DNA of 64,000 nucleotides from Haliclona indistincta (lineage: Eukaryota; Porifera; Demospongiae; Haplosclerida; Chalinidae), in contig OZ024785.1 in NCBI GenBank assembly GCA_964017065.1, positions 4,502,588 to 4,566,587 on the forward strand, written 5' to 3'. Below, in pieces: positions 1 to 12,406 of the stretch. A model generated the notes under the pieces. The model did not search any database. It had not been told where the DNA came from and saw only the letters and a program-made list of their open reading frames with translations. Each line of letters begins with the position of its first letter. The stretch's first letter is position 1. Made by a program: the position numbers and the translations under genes.

Positions 1-1266
1 CACTAAGACCTTCATGTAAGCCACACAACATTTGGACTCGGAATAACTGTTATGATAGAGAACTCCCTCACAATAAAAATGTTATAAGAAAATAGAAAGA
101 TAGATACAAGATGCATTAGATGCCATTCAGCAGCTTCTCTCTATCACAATCTCTATGTTCTATGAGTACACTGATAATAATAACTAAATTTGAAAGCAGA
201 CCTCTCACACAAACAATAGCATGACAATCATTATGTGACTGTGAATGGCAAACACCTCATTTTTGAGACCACTTTGTAAGTGCGATAATAGCTATAATGT
301 GAAAGCACCGCACTCATAGCAAGATCATGCATCATAAAAATTTATCAGTGTGAACATTGCAGGTGCATTCAGTTTTTACCAATATTGCATCTACATTGCA
401 CTATAAAAATAGAGGTGTTTGCTTCCTTTTCACATTCACCTAAATTACATGAAGTAAAAATTAGGTCAGAAGTGGATTGTTACTTCATAATCTGCTCGTA
501 TGACATTATGTATCTTCATACAATACCCATTGAGTGGGGGCATGTATTCTAATAATGTACTACAGAGCCGGGGAAGCCGGGGTTCAGAACTTCATGTAAG
601 TTGGGTATCATATAACGATTATCGTTCTGGAACTTTCATGTATGGGGATTGTCTTTTGGAAGAAACCAATAACATCATAAAACACAATTTGGTATTACAG
701 CTATTAATAATATTTTTTTATTGCATAGATAACTATTCTATATTGTGTAGTATTAAGTTCATCAAAATGTTCTATGCTGTGCACTGGCGGAAATCTGAAT
801 GCATTACATTGCTGCTGGGCAACAATATGTAGGGATGACAATGATATCAGTATATATACAGCGGTATTATTACTTCTTGCAAGGATAAAGTGTAAACCGT
901 AGAGCGTAGCCTGTGCACTAATGCATTAAAAATGTCATTAAGTCTTTGCTCGTGCTCCATTGTGTGAATATAATGCCAGTGATTTGACACATTAGTGACT
1001 GTAAGGTGACGCTGTACACTCAAAATCTTCCTTGCAAGAAGTAATAAAACCTCTGTATAGATTCATCAATAATAATTAGCAATTATTGTTATCGAGTCCA
1101 TCTATGGTTTCACAATATCATTGCTGATGTAATTGTGTAGAAGTGAATTTAACAGCTGTTGTTAAATCTATTTAAAAATTAATTAGTATTACTGCACAAT
1201 GTCTTCAACTATAGCACTGAGCATCGACATTCAGAAATGACATTCAGATTGAAAATCGGTCACAAA
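1..1266 (+). other. 5' flank of a slot-1 gene whose body is lost
   Basis: This segment is collinear with 27100-28400, 37560-37740 plus 40370-40810, 45920-47160 and 57080-58440, where it leads into or lies upstream of slot-1 family genes. Here the expected gene is missing because a P-family element and then slot-2 flank follow directly. It contains a TATA-like box at 402 and a G-rich conserved block around 510-660. The 110-codon ORF starting at 500 is not preserved in frame between copies, so I treat the segment as flanking DNA, not a gene. Confidence 0.7.
402..411 (+). promoter_or_regulatory. conserved TATA-like box, slot-1 flank
   Basis: TATAAAAATA followed by GAGG lies in a block that recurs at 27495, 40427 and 46308. 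It sits about 97 nt before a conserved ATG-containing block at 500. The spacing resembles the TATA-to-ATG spacing of the family genes (106-113 nt), but no conserved reading frame follows. Its role as a promoter is inferred. Confidence 0.4.
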
Positions 1267-1267
1267 G

Positions 1268-2139
1268 GTTAAATAATTTATTGTTCGCGAAAATTATTAT
1301 TGTTCGCGAAATGCTATTCTCGCGCATTTGCGAAAATTTTCTCCGGCGAAGATTTCCCGCTATACGGTATCTATTTAAGCCTAAAACATCAGCAGAAGCT
1401 AGTATTTCCAGGAAAACAGCCGATTTTTGGTCCGTAACAGACTCCACTCTGTCATTCTGTTTGAACTCCGTTACTAGGTTATGCCTACTCGCGCACGCCC
1501 GTGTATATAGTTATTCTAATACAAGCGCACCTTCATACACATTGCTTGGAATGCGAGTACTGCTGCCACCATAGAATGGCATAGATACTATGCTGCCACT
1601 AGCAGTGTTTACAGTAGATAACGAGCAAATCTTCACTGGTACACTGGATTTGTCTGTTCAGGCTTGTAAGAATGCTAGCTTAAACTTAACTAATCGTCTA
1701 ATGTTGCATGGTCACGACGAGTGTTGCATGCATGCAGTGGAGAGTCGATCGCCAGTGTAATGACGGTCAGCTGAAATAGTTCAAGAGGCTCTTTACACTG
1801 TATTAGCATAAGTGCCAACTAAGTCATTAATAAAAAAAGATGAGAAACGAGTAATAAAAACATTTCAACCAAAATGCAAAAGATTTAGGGTTGGTACATT
1901 ACGGAAAAATAATGGAAACAAGATTTTGAAATGAAAAGGATTGTAACAATAGCAGTATAATGCTACCTCCCTAAATTAAGAGTTTTCGATAGGTGTGGTT
2001 AATTTAATAGGGAGGTAGCATTATACTGCCATTGTTACAATCCTTTTCATTTCAAAATCTTGTTTCCATTCTTTTTCGATAAATGTACCAACCCTAAATC
2101 TCTTGCATTTTGGTTAAAATGTTTTAATTACTTTTAATA
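1268..2139 (-). mobile_element. P-family fold-back element, degraded copy (P0)
   Basis: From about 1370 it matches P1 (37737-38968) and P2 (39136-40369), beginning with a shared CTATTTAAGCC block and ending in the same fold-back. The fold-back arms are about 1849-1980 and 2003-2138, with a short AT-rich loop. The hairpin end of P1/P2 is missing. The left 100 bp instead carry CGCGAAAATTT repeats and end in CCCGCTATACGGTA, which matches the TIR of a separate MITE (see 12407-12570). Host slot-1 flank ends at about 1267 and slot-2 flank resumes at about 2140, so the insertion or an associated deletion removed the slot-1 gene. Confidence 0.7.
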
Positions 2140-3486
2140 GATACTTTGAGCGATCGGTTAATATGACTACTCATGCATGGTAGTAATAGATAAATGTATA
2201 CATGTATGATGGTACCAATGTTAGTATCAGTACATTTACATGATGTAACTATTCCATAAAAGGTTTGTCTATTGTTAATTCTGTATCTAACTTAGCTAAT
2301 TTAGTTTTTACATAATGTTTGTGTTGCACGTACAATTCCCATTGTGGGGGGCATGGTAATTACTATACAACATAATGTGTATACTACAGTGAGTTAGAGC
2401 ATAATATTATTATAGATCTGCTTTTCAGTAGAAATTGGGAATTATGATCATTCTGGAACTTGCATGAGGATTAAAATGCATTTCTTTCAATTATGTAATA
2501 ACTAAAACACACAAACATCAGAAAAATACCATACTAGAAGTAAAGTAAATACCATACTAACCTAGTAACCTTACATAGCTACCCCACTTCGTGGGCTTGA
2601 TATGCTCCTGCTAGTAGTCTAATGTTCTATACATGTAATGATATCTGACCATTATGCTCAATATTGATTAGGATGCCCACGAATTTACAGACAATACACA
2701 TTGCAGTAAAATTATCATCCACACTTGTCTTGTCAAGTATAACCAGAGTTAGCAGTGACCAAATACAGCCCTATACACATCTCACATATTCTCGTATACA
2801 CATGTAAAATATCAAGAAGAAATAACCCTACCCTCCCAACCCAGTGACAAGTTCTGACTCAAATCACTTTACTTCACACACCAAGTCACTATTAGATATG
2901 TACTCTTACTCCAGTCTCCTCCTTGTTTCACCTCTGATCAAATTGTACTGACATGCTCAATATAATTTTCCAGCTAGGAGGACATGGTGGGGGCAGGCAA
3001 TGACAGACCATCACAACACTCACAAGTTACTCAAACTATGCCTCAGTACCAAGCCTACACACACAGCTGCATCTTATCAGTGCCAGGCCTGCAGTTACAG
3101 TAATAAGCCCTTCCTGCTGCGTAGTTTCAGCACCTGGCGACTATAATTCACACGCAGATTGCAACTCATACTGTCTCATGCATGTCGCTGTTGGTCCAGT
3201 CAATGATTGACCTTGCCTGTACTCAATTGGGCCAAAGTAGTTAATCTCAACGGTAACACGCAGCACGTTAGTATACTATAGGTCTCGGTTAACAAAGAAA
3301 CTTAGGAAGAGTTGAAACATTTTCTGAACAATAAGATAATGATGTAATTTGTGTTGTGTTTGGTAACAATTTAAACTACAGTACATGTAACTAGAATGTG
3401 ATTGTCCACGCAGAAGATAAACATACTTCCAGATCTTCTTTACCTAACATGAAGTTACATGTAGAATGACAAGTAGAGAATTACAG
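2140..3486 (+). other. slot-2 gene upstream region (copy A)
   Basis: No gene is evident. The segment is collinear with the upstream regions of B (21050-22400), D (34560-35920), F (42930-44270), H (50330-51850) and J (60870-63890). Two parts are notable. At 2325-2470 lies a G-rich block around CCCATTGTGGGGGG. At 2984-3240 lies a block starting at a pyrimidine-AG junction that looks like an old exon: EDMVGAGNDRPSQ can be read here, but frames differ between copies. Confidence 0.65.
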
Positions 3487-3494
3487 TATAAAAG
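3487..3494 (+). promoter_or_regulatory. TATA box of gene A
   Basis: TATAAAAG lies 113 nt before the ATG of gene A, followed by the conserved GCTGAAGTTAGG and TTCAAACCAACAATTCA blocks. The same core is found at B, D, F, G, H, I and J at nearly the same distance from the start codon. Confidence 0.85.
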
Positions 3495-3599
3495 CTGAAG
3501 TTAGGTACAGTTCAAACCAACAATTCATTGAGTGCCACAGTTGATCCCTGTATTCAATCTATCTATAGTAGCTAAAATTATTAAATTTTATTCTCTAAA

Positions 3600-4353
3600 A
3601 TGTCTGTCATTGTTAGAGTGTTGTTTTTACTGGTAGTCAGCAGTGTTTCTGTCATTCAGTCTGCACCTACTAGTAGTGGTTTAAATTGTAGTTGTGAATG
3701 TTTGAATAGTTATAATGCTTCTGCGAAAATAAAATCAAACTTTGATACAATAGATAAGGTATGTTGCAGATAATAACACATTGTTTTGAATATTTATTTA
3801 TTGCTCCATTTACACAGCTGCTTAAGCCTTATAAAATTAATATACCTGAAATCGACACTAAAAACCTTAATGTCCCTCCATCACCACTTGTTTGTGAAAG
3901 GCTTCCTCTCCATCTTTTTGAGCTACATCAAGTTAATGCTATCATCATCAATATGAGCAACTCTAGCAGTGATAACAAGCGGATGCAAGCTATTTCTATA
4001 TTTATCAAAGACAGTCTTTCAAGAACCTGTGAATTGGTAAGCCAACAAATACTCTTAATGTGTCATCTTTCACTCTCTTATTATAGGCAACCACTGAATG
4101 TAGTATATATAATACAACAATAGACTGTTCTACATACGCGTATCAATCAAAGATGCTTAATGTAAGCACTTTCCCCATCGAATCACTTTTCTGGAAGGCA
4201 AAACTTATTACAGAGACCATCAAAGAGAAATTTTTGGGCGCAACATTTTATACTTTCCCTCCTCCATGTCATTCCCACTGGATTGACTGTGTGATGACTG
4301 ATACTTATGATGATTATGGAATCAATGCTACCTCTGTCAAACAACTTATCTAA
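3600..4353 (+). CDS. secreted cysteine-containing family protein, copy A (intact, 3 exons)
   Basis: Exons are 3600-3758, 3818-4036 and 4087-4353 (53, 73 and 88 codons before the stop), joined by phase-0 introns of 59 and 50 nt with GT-AG ends. The 214-residue product starts with a signal peptide (MSVIVRVLFLLVVSSVSV, cleavage likely near residue 22). Exon 1 also gives a short mature N-terminus with a C-S-C-E-C cluster. Exon 2 gives two likely amphipathic helices, VCERLPLHLFELHQVNAI (78-95) and KRMQAISIFIKDSLSRTC (107-124). Exon 3 gives a third, FPIESLFWKAKLITETI (154-170), then a cysteine-bearing tail with W-I-D-C. N-x-S/T sites are frequent. The function is unknown to me. A small helical secreted ligand or a defence protein would both fit; neither is shown. 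A TATA box lies 113 nt upstream and AATAAA at 4388. Unlike D, F and I, it lacks the longer N-terminal cysteine region. Confidence 0.85.
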
Positions 4354-4551
4354 ACTGTCTGATCTACTATTAAAAGTGCTTTAACAAAATAAATTAGAGA
4401 ATCATTATTATTTAAAAATTATTACAATTATAAACTTTTTCAAAACAACTGACTCTCAGTGTTATTATAGTATTAGGTAATACACAAGAGAGGTAAAGAA
4501 GATGGTTATAATGGCAGCTACTGCTGCAGGGAACTTGACTTGCAAATTAAA
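4354..4551 (+). other. 3' flank of gene A
   Basis: AT-rich sequence with AATAAA at 4388-4393, then the downstream block CAAGAGAGGTAAAGAAGA that follows every family gene. Host sequence breaks at about 4551 and resumes at 9838. Confidence 0.6.
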
Positions 4552-4731
4552 TGAGCATTCATGACGCAAGGCATTAATGCAGTTAATAAACGAGTGGACA
4601 CTCCCCCCAGCGTGCTTGCAGTGCGTATGCGCATCACTTGTAGATCACTCATCCCTGCCACGCTACCTGGTCAGTGGTTGCTTCTCTCTTATCCCCTACT
4701 GGCCTTGCTACCTTACAAGAACATCAAGCTT

Positions 4732-5266
4732 GGTTATCTTTTACTTTAGATACCCCCCTCGAATATGCGTGGGTTAATTAATTGACACCTCGAGGTGTTA
4801 AATATTAGTCACGCGCGTGCTGCAGCAACTAAATAAAACTAAATACTAAACCCAAGACCTTAAAAAACTTCGCCTAACTGCGCAAAGTCGGGAGGGTCTT
4901 CCTAACTAACTAAGGATCGTCGGGAGGGTCTTCCTAACTAAGGATCGTCGAGAGGGTATTCCTAACTAAGGATCGTCGGGAGGGTTTTCTTAACTAAAGA
5001 TCGTCAAGAGGAAGACCCTCCCGACGATCCTTAGTTAGGAAGACCTCTCGACGATCTTTAGTTAGGAAGACCCTCCCGACGATCCTTAGTTAGTTAGGAA
5101 GACCCTCTCGACTTTGCGCAGTTAGGCGAAGTTTTTTAAGGTCTTGGGTTTAGTATTTAGTTTTATTTAGTTGCTGCAGCACGCGCGTGACTAATATTTA
5201 ACACCTCGAGGTGTCAATTAATTAACCCACGCATATTCGAGGGGGTATCTAAAGTAAAAGATAACC
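4732..5266. mobile_element. near-perfect palindromic MITE with 8-bp target duplication
   Basis: The two arms (4732 to about 5005 and about 5012-5266) are inverted copies beginning GGTTATCTTTTACTTTAG. They meet with only a few unpaired bases at the centre. TCAAGCTT flanks both ends (4724-4731 and 5267-5274), an 8-bp duplication as made by hAT- or Mutator-like transposases. The central part of each arm holds tandem copies of a unit around CTAAGGATCGTCGGGAGGG. There is no coding capacity. Confidence 0.85.
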
Positions 5267-7535
5267 TCAAGCTTTGGTCCCCGCGCGTGGTTAGAAGCAG
5301 CATCGTGTTCACGGGTTGTATTTGCAATGCCAACGGTTTATGGCGTTGGCAGGTTGCTGGCTTGTGTGCTACCGTTCGGCGCTAGACAGGTATAGGCCAT
5401 CCACGAGGTGAGTGCCACGTTGTGGTTCCTTGACTGTTGGCATCGTACCTACCTACCCATCAAAGCAATATCTGTTTTAAGTAAGCTGCATGCGTGTCAT
5501 GATGGTAGTTTATGTGATCGTTGAGTTCAGAAATAGCGCGCACACTGTTCATTCGCCTCAGGAGTTTTGTGGCCTGGTTCGTTCCCATGTTGGTCGATGT
5601 TTTAATATTATTTTTGTAGCCGGTTTTTACATGGCACTTACAAAGATTGTCCGTATACACAATACTTACTCAGGTAGCCGTTCTTCTGTCTAGTAGTTGC
5701 TCGAAAGGAATCCTATAGCACTGGCAGAGCTGTTATCGTGCAACTCTGCTTAGTTAGCTGTGGATAAGGGATGGTACCTCGATAGCTACCAGCTAGAGTG
5801 GGCTATGTTGCAACGTGTCTTATTATTGTTTTTTAATAGTTTTTTTTTTGTTATTGGTGTGTTGGTGTCCAGCAATTAGGTTCTGGCCATAGTTTAGGCT
5901 CGTAGAGAGTGGCCCAAGTGTACACAATTGCATGAATTCATTAAATGGCTAAGTAGCAAGAAGGTACATCTTTTGCGGCATAGTTTAGTTTCGTGGCAAT
6001 CTACGGGTGTGCAGATCAATTGCTAATTCCTCACCCGCATGTGCATAAGTCAAGCGTATCCCACTGGTGGAATAGCCATGTATGCTAGTAAAGTATTTTA
6101 GAATTCTCGTGAGGTTGGATAGTTACATTGGCTGAAATCCTGCGGGTCAAGGTACTAAGGATGTACCAAGAGTACCAAGAAGGTATCGAGACTTGGCTGG
6201 TTAAGGTAGTTGCACCCCCAAGCCAGCCCATTCATGTGCCCATGGCAGCCTTGGATGATATCTGTATGTGTGGTTACAGTTCCCTTGGTTATTAAGTGCA
6301 GTTGCTGGCGGGTACATTCAGTATGGTATGTGGTTAGCTATCAGCTATCAGTATGTGGTTAGCTACAGTCAGGCTCCCGACTGTACGAGTCCATAGCATG
6401 CTTAGTGCTCATCACGTTGGCTTGACTTTGATATGATAGTCAACAGCCTATTGGCGTTGAAGAATACATGCCGTGTTTATTGTTGCATGCTGTGATTACG
6501 AGTTTAATGTGCAGTGCTTCTTAAAGATATACACCTTTTATAAGTCCATAATTTTGTTTATCATTACCATTAAAGGGCTGCGAAAGTTGTTGTGTATAAT
6601 AGGCCCCTGGCCGGGGCACCCTCTCCGTAATGGGTGGTTTTGTTGGTCCCAGTGGTGTCCGCCTTGGAGGGGTTCCACTGTAGTCAGTTCTGGCCATTGC
6701 ATTGTCCTTGGGTGTTAGTGACTATGTTTTAGTTTGTTTAGGAGCACTGTGTCCAGTGCCTCTGCCATTTGGTGGGCTCTCATGCATTGTCAGTGGAATT
6801 GTTGTCCGGGAAGCTCCATGTGAGCGTAGTCTATAGCTTACTGGCCTTGAGGTGTTCACCAGGGTTTGACGGTGACTGTGTCTGTCCGCTACCATTCAGA
6901 ATGGCTGAACGGCTGGTGATTCAAGGCACATTGCATGAGCATACTGGGGATTCATGTAGTGGGTTGAGCCATGGGGCAGTGTAGTGTTAGCAAAGTGTAT
7001 AGTACTGGATTCGTCAGCCTTACATCTAGCTGCAGTGTATGGGATATCATAGGTGACGAATTTCAGGTGACAGGGTATAATGTGTCGGGTGCTTAGGTCA
7101 ACCATACGGCCATGACATTGGCGTGGTTCCCACCTATAGCTTGATTGGCACCTAGAGCTTGTGTATTTGTTGCTATAGTGACTTACCAATTGAGGCATGT
7201 TGTAAACCCAGCTCTGGCCTATATGTATTTATATAGGATGGCTGCCAGGTGATAATCACATGGGCCTATGAATAGCACATCTAACCGACGTTAAACAGGC
7301 AAATCCAAGCATATTGTTACTGTTATGATAGAGGGCAACTCTTCGTTTATTAGGTATGTAGTTGAGCCTTATCTAGGAGCGTTACCTGGTTTTGAGTTAT
7401 TGTTGACTCGAGATTCAGGGGGTATTCCTGTTTTATTTGAGAGATGCGTCATTCAACCGAGAGTTGACAGTCGCACCCCCAGAACACCTGTTTGTCACTG
7501 TTACACTAGCTTAGACAGAGATAGCTAAGTAGCTG

Positions 7536-7680
7536 ATTGAGACACGGCCTTACTATCCTAAAGAAAGTGCCTTTACTATCCTAAAGAAAGTGCCTTACTA
7601 AGGAAAGTGCCTTACTAAGGAACGTGCCTTACTATTCCAAAGAAAGTACTTTCCTTGGAAAGTACCTAAGTGCTTAGTTA
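7536..7680 (+). repeat. short tandem repeat of an AAAGAAAGTGCC unit
   Basis: Four to five imperfect copies of a 20-26 nt unit (CCTTACTATCCTAAAGAAAGTG or shorter) are followed by an inverted pair of TACTTTCC and GGAAAGTA. It lies inside the GC-richer insertion. Confidence 0.6.
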
Positions 7681-9579
7681 GTCAACCCCTGTATCAATTT
7701 ACCAGGAACGCGTTGTGAGACTAAAGTAGAGTTGATGAATAGTGTGTCCGGTTATGACGACTGTGCAGTCAGGTACTTGTGTATGAGCACAAGCGCTTCT
7801 CCATTGGACAGTGGCCCAAAACGGCTTCGGGTAGAGTCACCCTGCAGGCTCGTGTCGCATCCATGGAAGATAAACGATAACTCTTACAGTTTGCCACTTA
7901 GCACTACTGCCCATGGATGAGTGAATGACAGTGTAATTGGGAATGTATAGCGCTATGCACTATTGGAGGAATTGCCGTGGACTTATACACTCTCAAGTTG
8001 CAGGAGACCTAAGGGCGTGCACTCTGTGGTTCTGCAAGGTGTTGACCTGTCATTATGCTGCCGGCTGGCCAGGGACTGACGCCTACCTGTGGGGCGCTTT
8101 GTATTCCTCACTTGCAGTCGCAGGGGCGGAGTATGTGTCCCCCCTAGCGTCATGGTGATCTTAGGGGCGAAGGACACCTGCACCGGTTCAGGGTACACTT
8201 GTTGTGTCTCTGCGCTGGCTACTGGTTTGGGACACCTATGGCGCCCTGGAACTTACTAGGTTTCCCGGGCAGGTATTATGCTGTGTGGTAGACTGGTCGC
8301 CATGGTACCGCTGCTAGTAGTTGCCGGCAATGCTGGATGTGCAAGGCACCTTGTTGCTTGTGTTGGCATGTTTTGTATGTCCCAGCAATTGCTGAGGTAT
8401 GACCCATGAGGTCTACCAAACCCTCTTCCTCTTGCATGCTGGGATTTCGTGATGTTATCATACTCGCGACCCACTGAGCATTAGGTAATATTTTCATTAA
8501 AAACGAAGTTTGGGCACCTTTCTGATGGCGAGCATGTGATCCCGTCATCTCACCGCATGGGTGGCCTACTGGCAGCTTGTCGTGTTTTTCCTCCTACCCT
8601 ATCCCCTTCCTTACACGTAAAATAAAATTATAGCCTGCAGTGTTGTTTGTACGTAGTGGGTGTAGGTGGGTCTCCCTCAAGTTTAGCTAAGTACCGTAGT
8701 TATTTTCAATCAGGGGGTTACGGTAAGAACTGATTGTGTTATGATAGGAAGCTCCTAACTTGTACCTCTGGCAGGATGCCTAGGTCCTTCCCATTGGCAG
8801 ACATTATACAGATGGGATATTATGACATGCTTATTAGTGATACCTTCTACATATGTTGCATTCAGTAGTATGATTGTCGTGTGAACGTTGTTCATTTTTA
8901 TTGCACGCCTTCTCCTGAACTTGCTGGCTGTTAAGTGTATTTATACGTTTTGTCTGTGACTGTCTGTTGCTATCTGCTTGTTGGTATGTGCGCTGTTGTG
9001 TTAGCTCTAGTTGTTTGTCTAATACTTCCGTTCTGCGGGTCATGACAAGCTGTCGAGTCGAAATGACAGATCCCTTGGCACACAAGGTTTGCACTGAACA
9101 CCAGAATGCTTACCTGCGATACGTACGCATGCCACCTTCTGATTTAGCAAAGGCATCCGCTAGGTCGCTTCCCCCTCTCACATCTTCACTACCTCAGGTA
9201 TTGAGATCAGTGTTAGGCGTAGGAGTCGTCCATCTGTGTTTGTATGTGTTGCTTTTACGATTTCTGCTGTGTTTGCTCCCTAAGAAAAGTTATGATAATG
9301 TGTGTCGTATTACGGGAGATGAAGGTATTAGTTGTCGGACTGTTGAGAGGGTAGAGGATGTTGATATTGTTTGAGTGCATGATCATGTTAGTGGGGTATG
9401 GGCCATGCACTCTGATCACAAGGAGGTTAGCAGGAGTGCTGCCATCCTTTGGTGCGTGCCGATACTCAGCAGGCCGCCTGCATGCTTGTTGCGTAGCAGA
9501 TGCACGGTAGAAACGTTCCCCTGCAAGATGTTGCGGGAGCCATTACGTTCCTCCGTGAGAGCAACGGGTGCTCATTGTA

Positions 9580-9735
9580 TGCAATCCCCCGTCATGGTTC
9601 ACGGGTGCTCTTGCTATGCAATCCCCCGTCATGGTTCACGGGAGCACAGGCGTTCCCCTTCTGTTAAGGAGGTGTTTGGCGTTCCCCTTCTGTTAAGGAG
9701 GTGTTTGGCGTTCCCCTTCTGTTAAGGAGGTGTTT
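9580..9735 (+). repeat. two adjacent minisatellites
   Basis: Two copies of a block around AATCCCCCGTCATGGTTCAC (about 33-nt period, 9580-9645) are followed by three copies of a 30-nt unit around CGTTCCCCTTCTGTTAAGG (9650-9735). Both are near the right end of the GC-richer insertion. Confidence 0.75.
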
Positions 9736-9837
9736 ATGTGTTTATATTAGCAAAGGGGGAGTGTCCCAAGCAGCTTACCAATCACCTTCCTGTCCATGTG
9801 ATGGTGTGGAAGGCTTCACGTCCGCGAAGTTGATTAA

Positions 9838-10102
9838 TGCAAACATGAGCACAATGATTAGCAAAAGATATAGACAATCCAACCAAACAGCCCTCTTGTA
9901 ATTAATAGAAATGATTTTACTTCACACCGTATGCATGTCCTAATAAGGACGTAGCGGCAGAAACAACTGTGCTATTCGAAGTTGTACACTCCTTGGAATG
10001 ATAAGCTACTAGTGTTAATTACGGTCATGGTGTATTGGCTAGGCTTTAGTATTGTAAGTGAGTTTATCCATTTTAACCACATCACTACTAACTCATCTTA
10101 TA
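9838..10102 (+). other. remainder of gene A downstream flank
   Basis: Host sequence related to 26115-26240 (GATTAGCAGATATGAACAAT block) resumes here, then about 150 nt with no gene or recognised repeat before element F1. Confidence 0.5.
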
Positions 10103-11051
10103 AAGAAAATAAAAAGATTTCTAACGAAATCAAAAGGATGTAGGGATAAAGAAATCTGCTACTGGTCCACAATGTAAACCAACAAGGAGCAAGCATGGAA
10201 TGGTAACACTTGCTAACAGACCATAGATCCCTACATCAGTGGCTGTACATAACATTTTGACTATACTATAATAATTTGTCACAAGCTAAATCCAATTCAA
10301 TGCATGTCAGGTGTCAGTCAATAGCAACTAGCAGAACTGCTTTAGTCAGCCACTGATGTAGGGATCTATGGTCTGTTAGCAAGTCAATCGTGTTACCATT
10401 CCATGCTTGCTCCTTGTTGGTTTACATTGTGGACCAGTAGCAGATTTCTTTATCCCTACATCCTTTTGATTTCGTTAGAAATCTTTTTATTTTCTTGTTT
10501 GTGTCCTTTTTTCTTTTACAGTGAGTTTCAAATTTTTGGTGCAGTTCGAATTCGGCAAGATAGTGTATCTCTTTTTTGTTTCCATCATTGGTTTGTTTTG
10601 CTTTTCTTGATAATTGCTTTTTAACTTGTAGCTCCTAAATACTGAAACTAGCTCATGCATTCATGCGTGCTGCAACCTGGATGCACAGCATACGAGCCCC
10701 GCCCACTCTGGTTTAGAATTTTCTGTATGGCTGTGATACTATCTGGCAAGCAGCAGAACGGTGATACTACACGAGCTTACTCTGTGAGTTTTTCATCGAA
10801 GACTCCAGACGCCAATATGCGCTCTCCATACGGCGATACTCTATAAGTGTGTTTGGTCACGTGCGTATTACGTAATCACAATAATGGCGTCAAACACTTA
10901 GCTGACAACTGTTCGTGATCGTGAGCTCGTCAAATGTATATCGTCGTTTCGCTAAAAACTAAGTTCAAAAGGCACATGCCAGGAGAATTTCACGACTATT
11001 CGTGGGTGTTTTGGTCTCGACACTGCTCGCGTAAAGGCGCTAGGCGAGTTG

Positions 11052-11087
11052 AAGAGAGAGAGAGAGAGAGAGAGGGAGGGAGGGAGG

Positions 11088-11132
<45 letters not shown>
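11052..11132 (+). repeat. GA / GGGA microsatellite in F1
   Basis: A pure purine tract of AG dinucleotides interrupted by five GGGA units, at the position where all F copies have a purine-rich tract. Confidence 0.95.
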
Positions 11133-11137
<5 letters not shown>

Positions 11138-12406
11138 AAACGAAGATGACGAAAGTCGATTTTCACCGTTTCCAGGTTCGTCACTTTAGTAACAATTTCG
11201 AGCAATCTCCTTGCTACTGTAAGATGGGGCAACGCCAGAGAGCAGATGGTCAGTGTACATTTGGATCAGTCAATATTTAATATTACAACAAAACAAAAAA
11301 CCTATAAAATCAGTATTTTCTACTTTCCAAGAATGCAATTCAGAGTGTCAAAAACCAATTTTCAATTTTCAATTACTGCAAGATAGCATTGGTCATAATC
11401 AACGTACTCGCCGTAACGTAACAGACCAGGACTCGATCCAAAGCGAACACACCTACTTTGCCACACCTACAATTAAAATGGCGACTAGCAGTACAGTTGG
11501 AATCAAGGCATGCAAGGGATTCTAGGAATCATGACTGAGAACACCAGCCTGTCTACAGTGTACAAGTGGACCTGATCCATAGTATGTTGTTATTGTGCAT
11601 GTGCCCTGGTAGTCAGTCACCTATTTGTAAGAGTTGCCTGGGTTCAGGAGGTATACCATCATGATAACATCAGCCCTATAACTACCTTACCATTAGTAGT
11701 GTGTTACCAGTGTACATCACTTGTGTGAACTCCTCCTGATCGAGGGAGAGTGGCTTGCTTTGTGTGCAGGGTTAATTTCATATATAAATTTTCTAGAGGG
11801 AACTTTCCTACATGTTTTAGGCTGATCAGCGCGCTGTCTAAGAGGTCTACACAGTACACCCCAAACCAGACCTCTCAGACTGAGTGCGACCGTGTGATTT
11901 CCCTAGTTTACGGTAATATACGGCAAATTTGCCTCATATACGGTGTTATACGGAGATTCTCCGAGGGCTCCGAAACCGTGTGACACACGGTCAAACCGTG
12001 AGACTTGAGAGGCCTGCCAAGCATTTTTATTTGCCCTCTGAGAGTGCTTTGGGCCACCAAAGCATTCGTCTGGGAACTTGTAGTTATGTTAACAGATTCT
12101 CTGTATGTGCTTTAAAACTCTGAAGGTATGGTGTCGTTTTGAATTTGATGTTTAAGTGACGTAGCAGTGCTGTGGGCTGGTAGGTGTAACCAATGTAGGC
12201 ATGGCCTCGATGGACCTCTCACTTTGGTGTGAGTTATGATGCTGCCTCTGTTAGATAGATAATAGCACTTTCTGTTGATCACCCAGGATTATAGCTTGCT
12301 AGCTGTCAATCTGTGGCGCTGTCAGTTATCCTCTGTTAGCCTATCCATCAGCATATTTTTTTCTGTTTATCTGTCAGAAGTTACGAACACATGTAGACTT
12401 ATATCA

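Larger units (their letters stand above)
4552..9837. mobile_element. GC-richer 5.3-kb insertion of unknown type
   Basis: Host downstream sequence of gene A stops after AAATTAA and resumes with ATTAATGCAAACATGAGC at 9833-9838, leaving a possible 5-bp duplication (ATTAA). The inserted DNA is clearly richer in G and C than its surroundings. I see no LTRs, clear terminal inverted repeats, reverse transcriptase or transposase. The longest ORFs are short (135 codons at 8967-9374, + strand; a glutamine-rich 86 codons at 8834-9094, - strand) and match nothing I know. GGACACTCCCCC near the left end and GGGGGAGTGTCC near the right end are inverted to each other. It could be a decayed transposon or a transposed piece of another chromosomal region. 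A palindromic MITE (4732-5266) is nested in it. Confidence 0.5.

Noticed and set aside
500..832. ORF MTLCIFIQYPLSGG, copies at 40544 and 46425
   Set aside because: Conserved between recent duplicates only. Differences change amino acids as often as not, older copies (57071) are frameshifted, and the ORF reads through a GTAAGT donor-like site. Treated as a conserved noncoding block.
8834..9094. Glutamine-rich minus-strand ORF as a coiled-coil gene
   Set aside because: Only 86 codons, with no conserved copy, promoter or splice context visible. Not enough to call.
9653..9735. CRISPR-like array from three 30-nt repeats
   Set aside because: The repeats are directly adjacent without spacers, in a eukaryotic context. 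It is a minisatellite.
4552..9837. LTR retrotransposon
   Set aside because: Possible 5-bp duplication, but the two ends are not direct repeats and no gag, protease, RT or integrase motif was found.
10403..10624. Recurrent ORF starting MLAPCWFTLWTSSRFLYPYI, also at 24323, 55212, 61544
   Set aside because: It runs across the palindrome arm of F elements. It recurs because the element recurs; arm-variant changes are not constrained by codons and there is no protein match I know.
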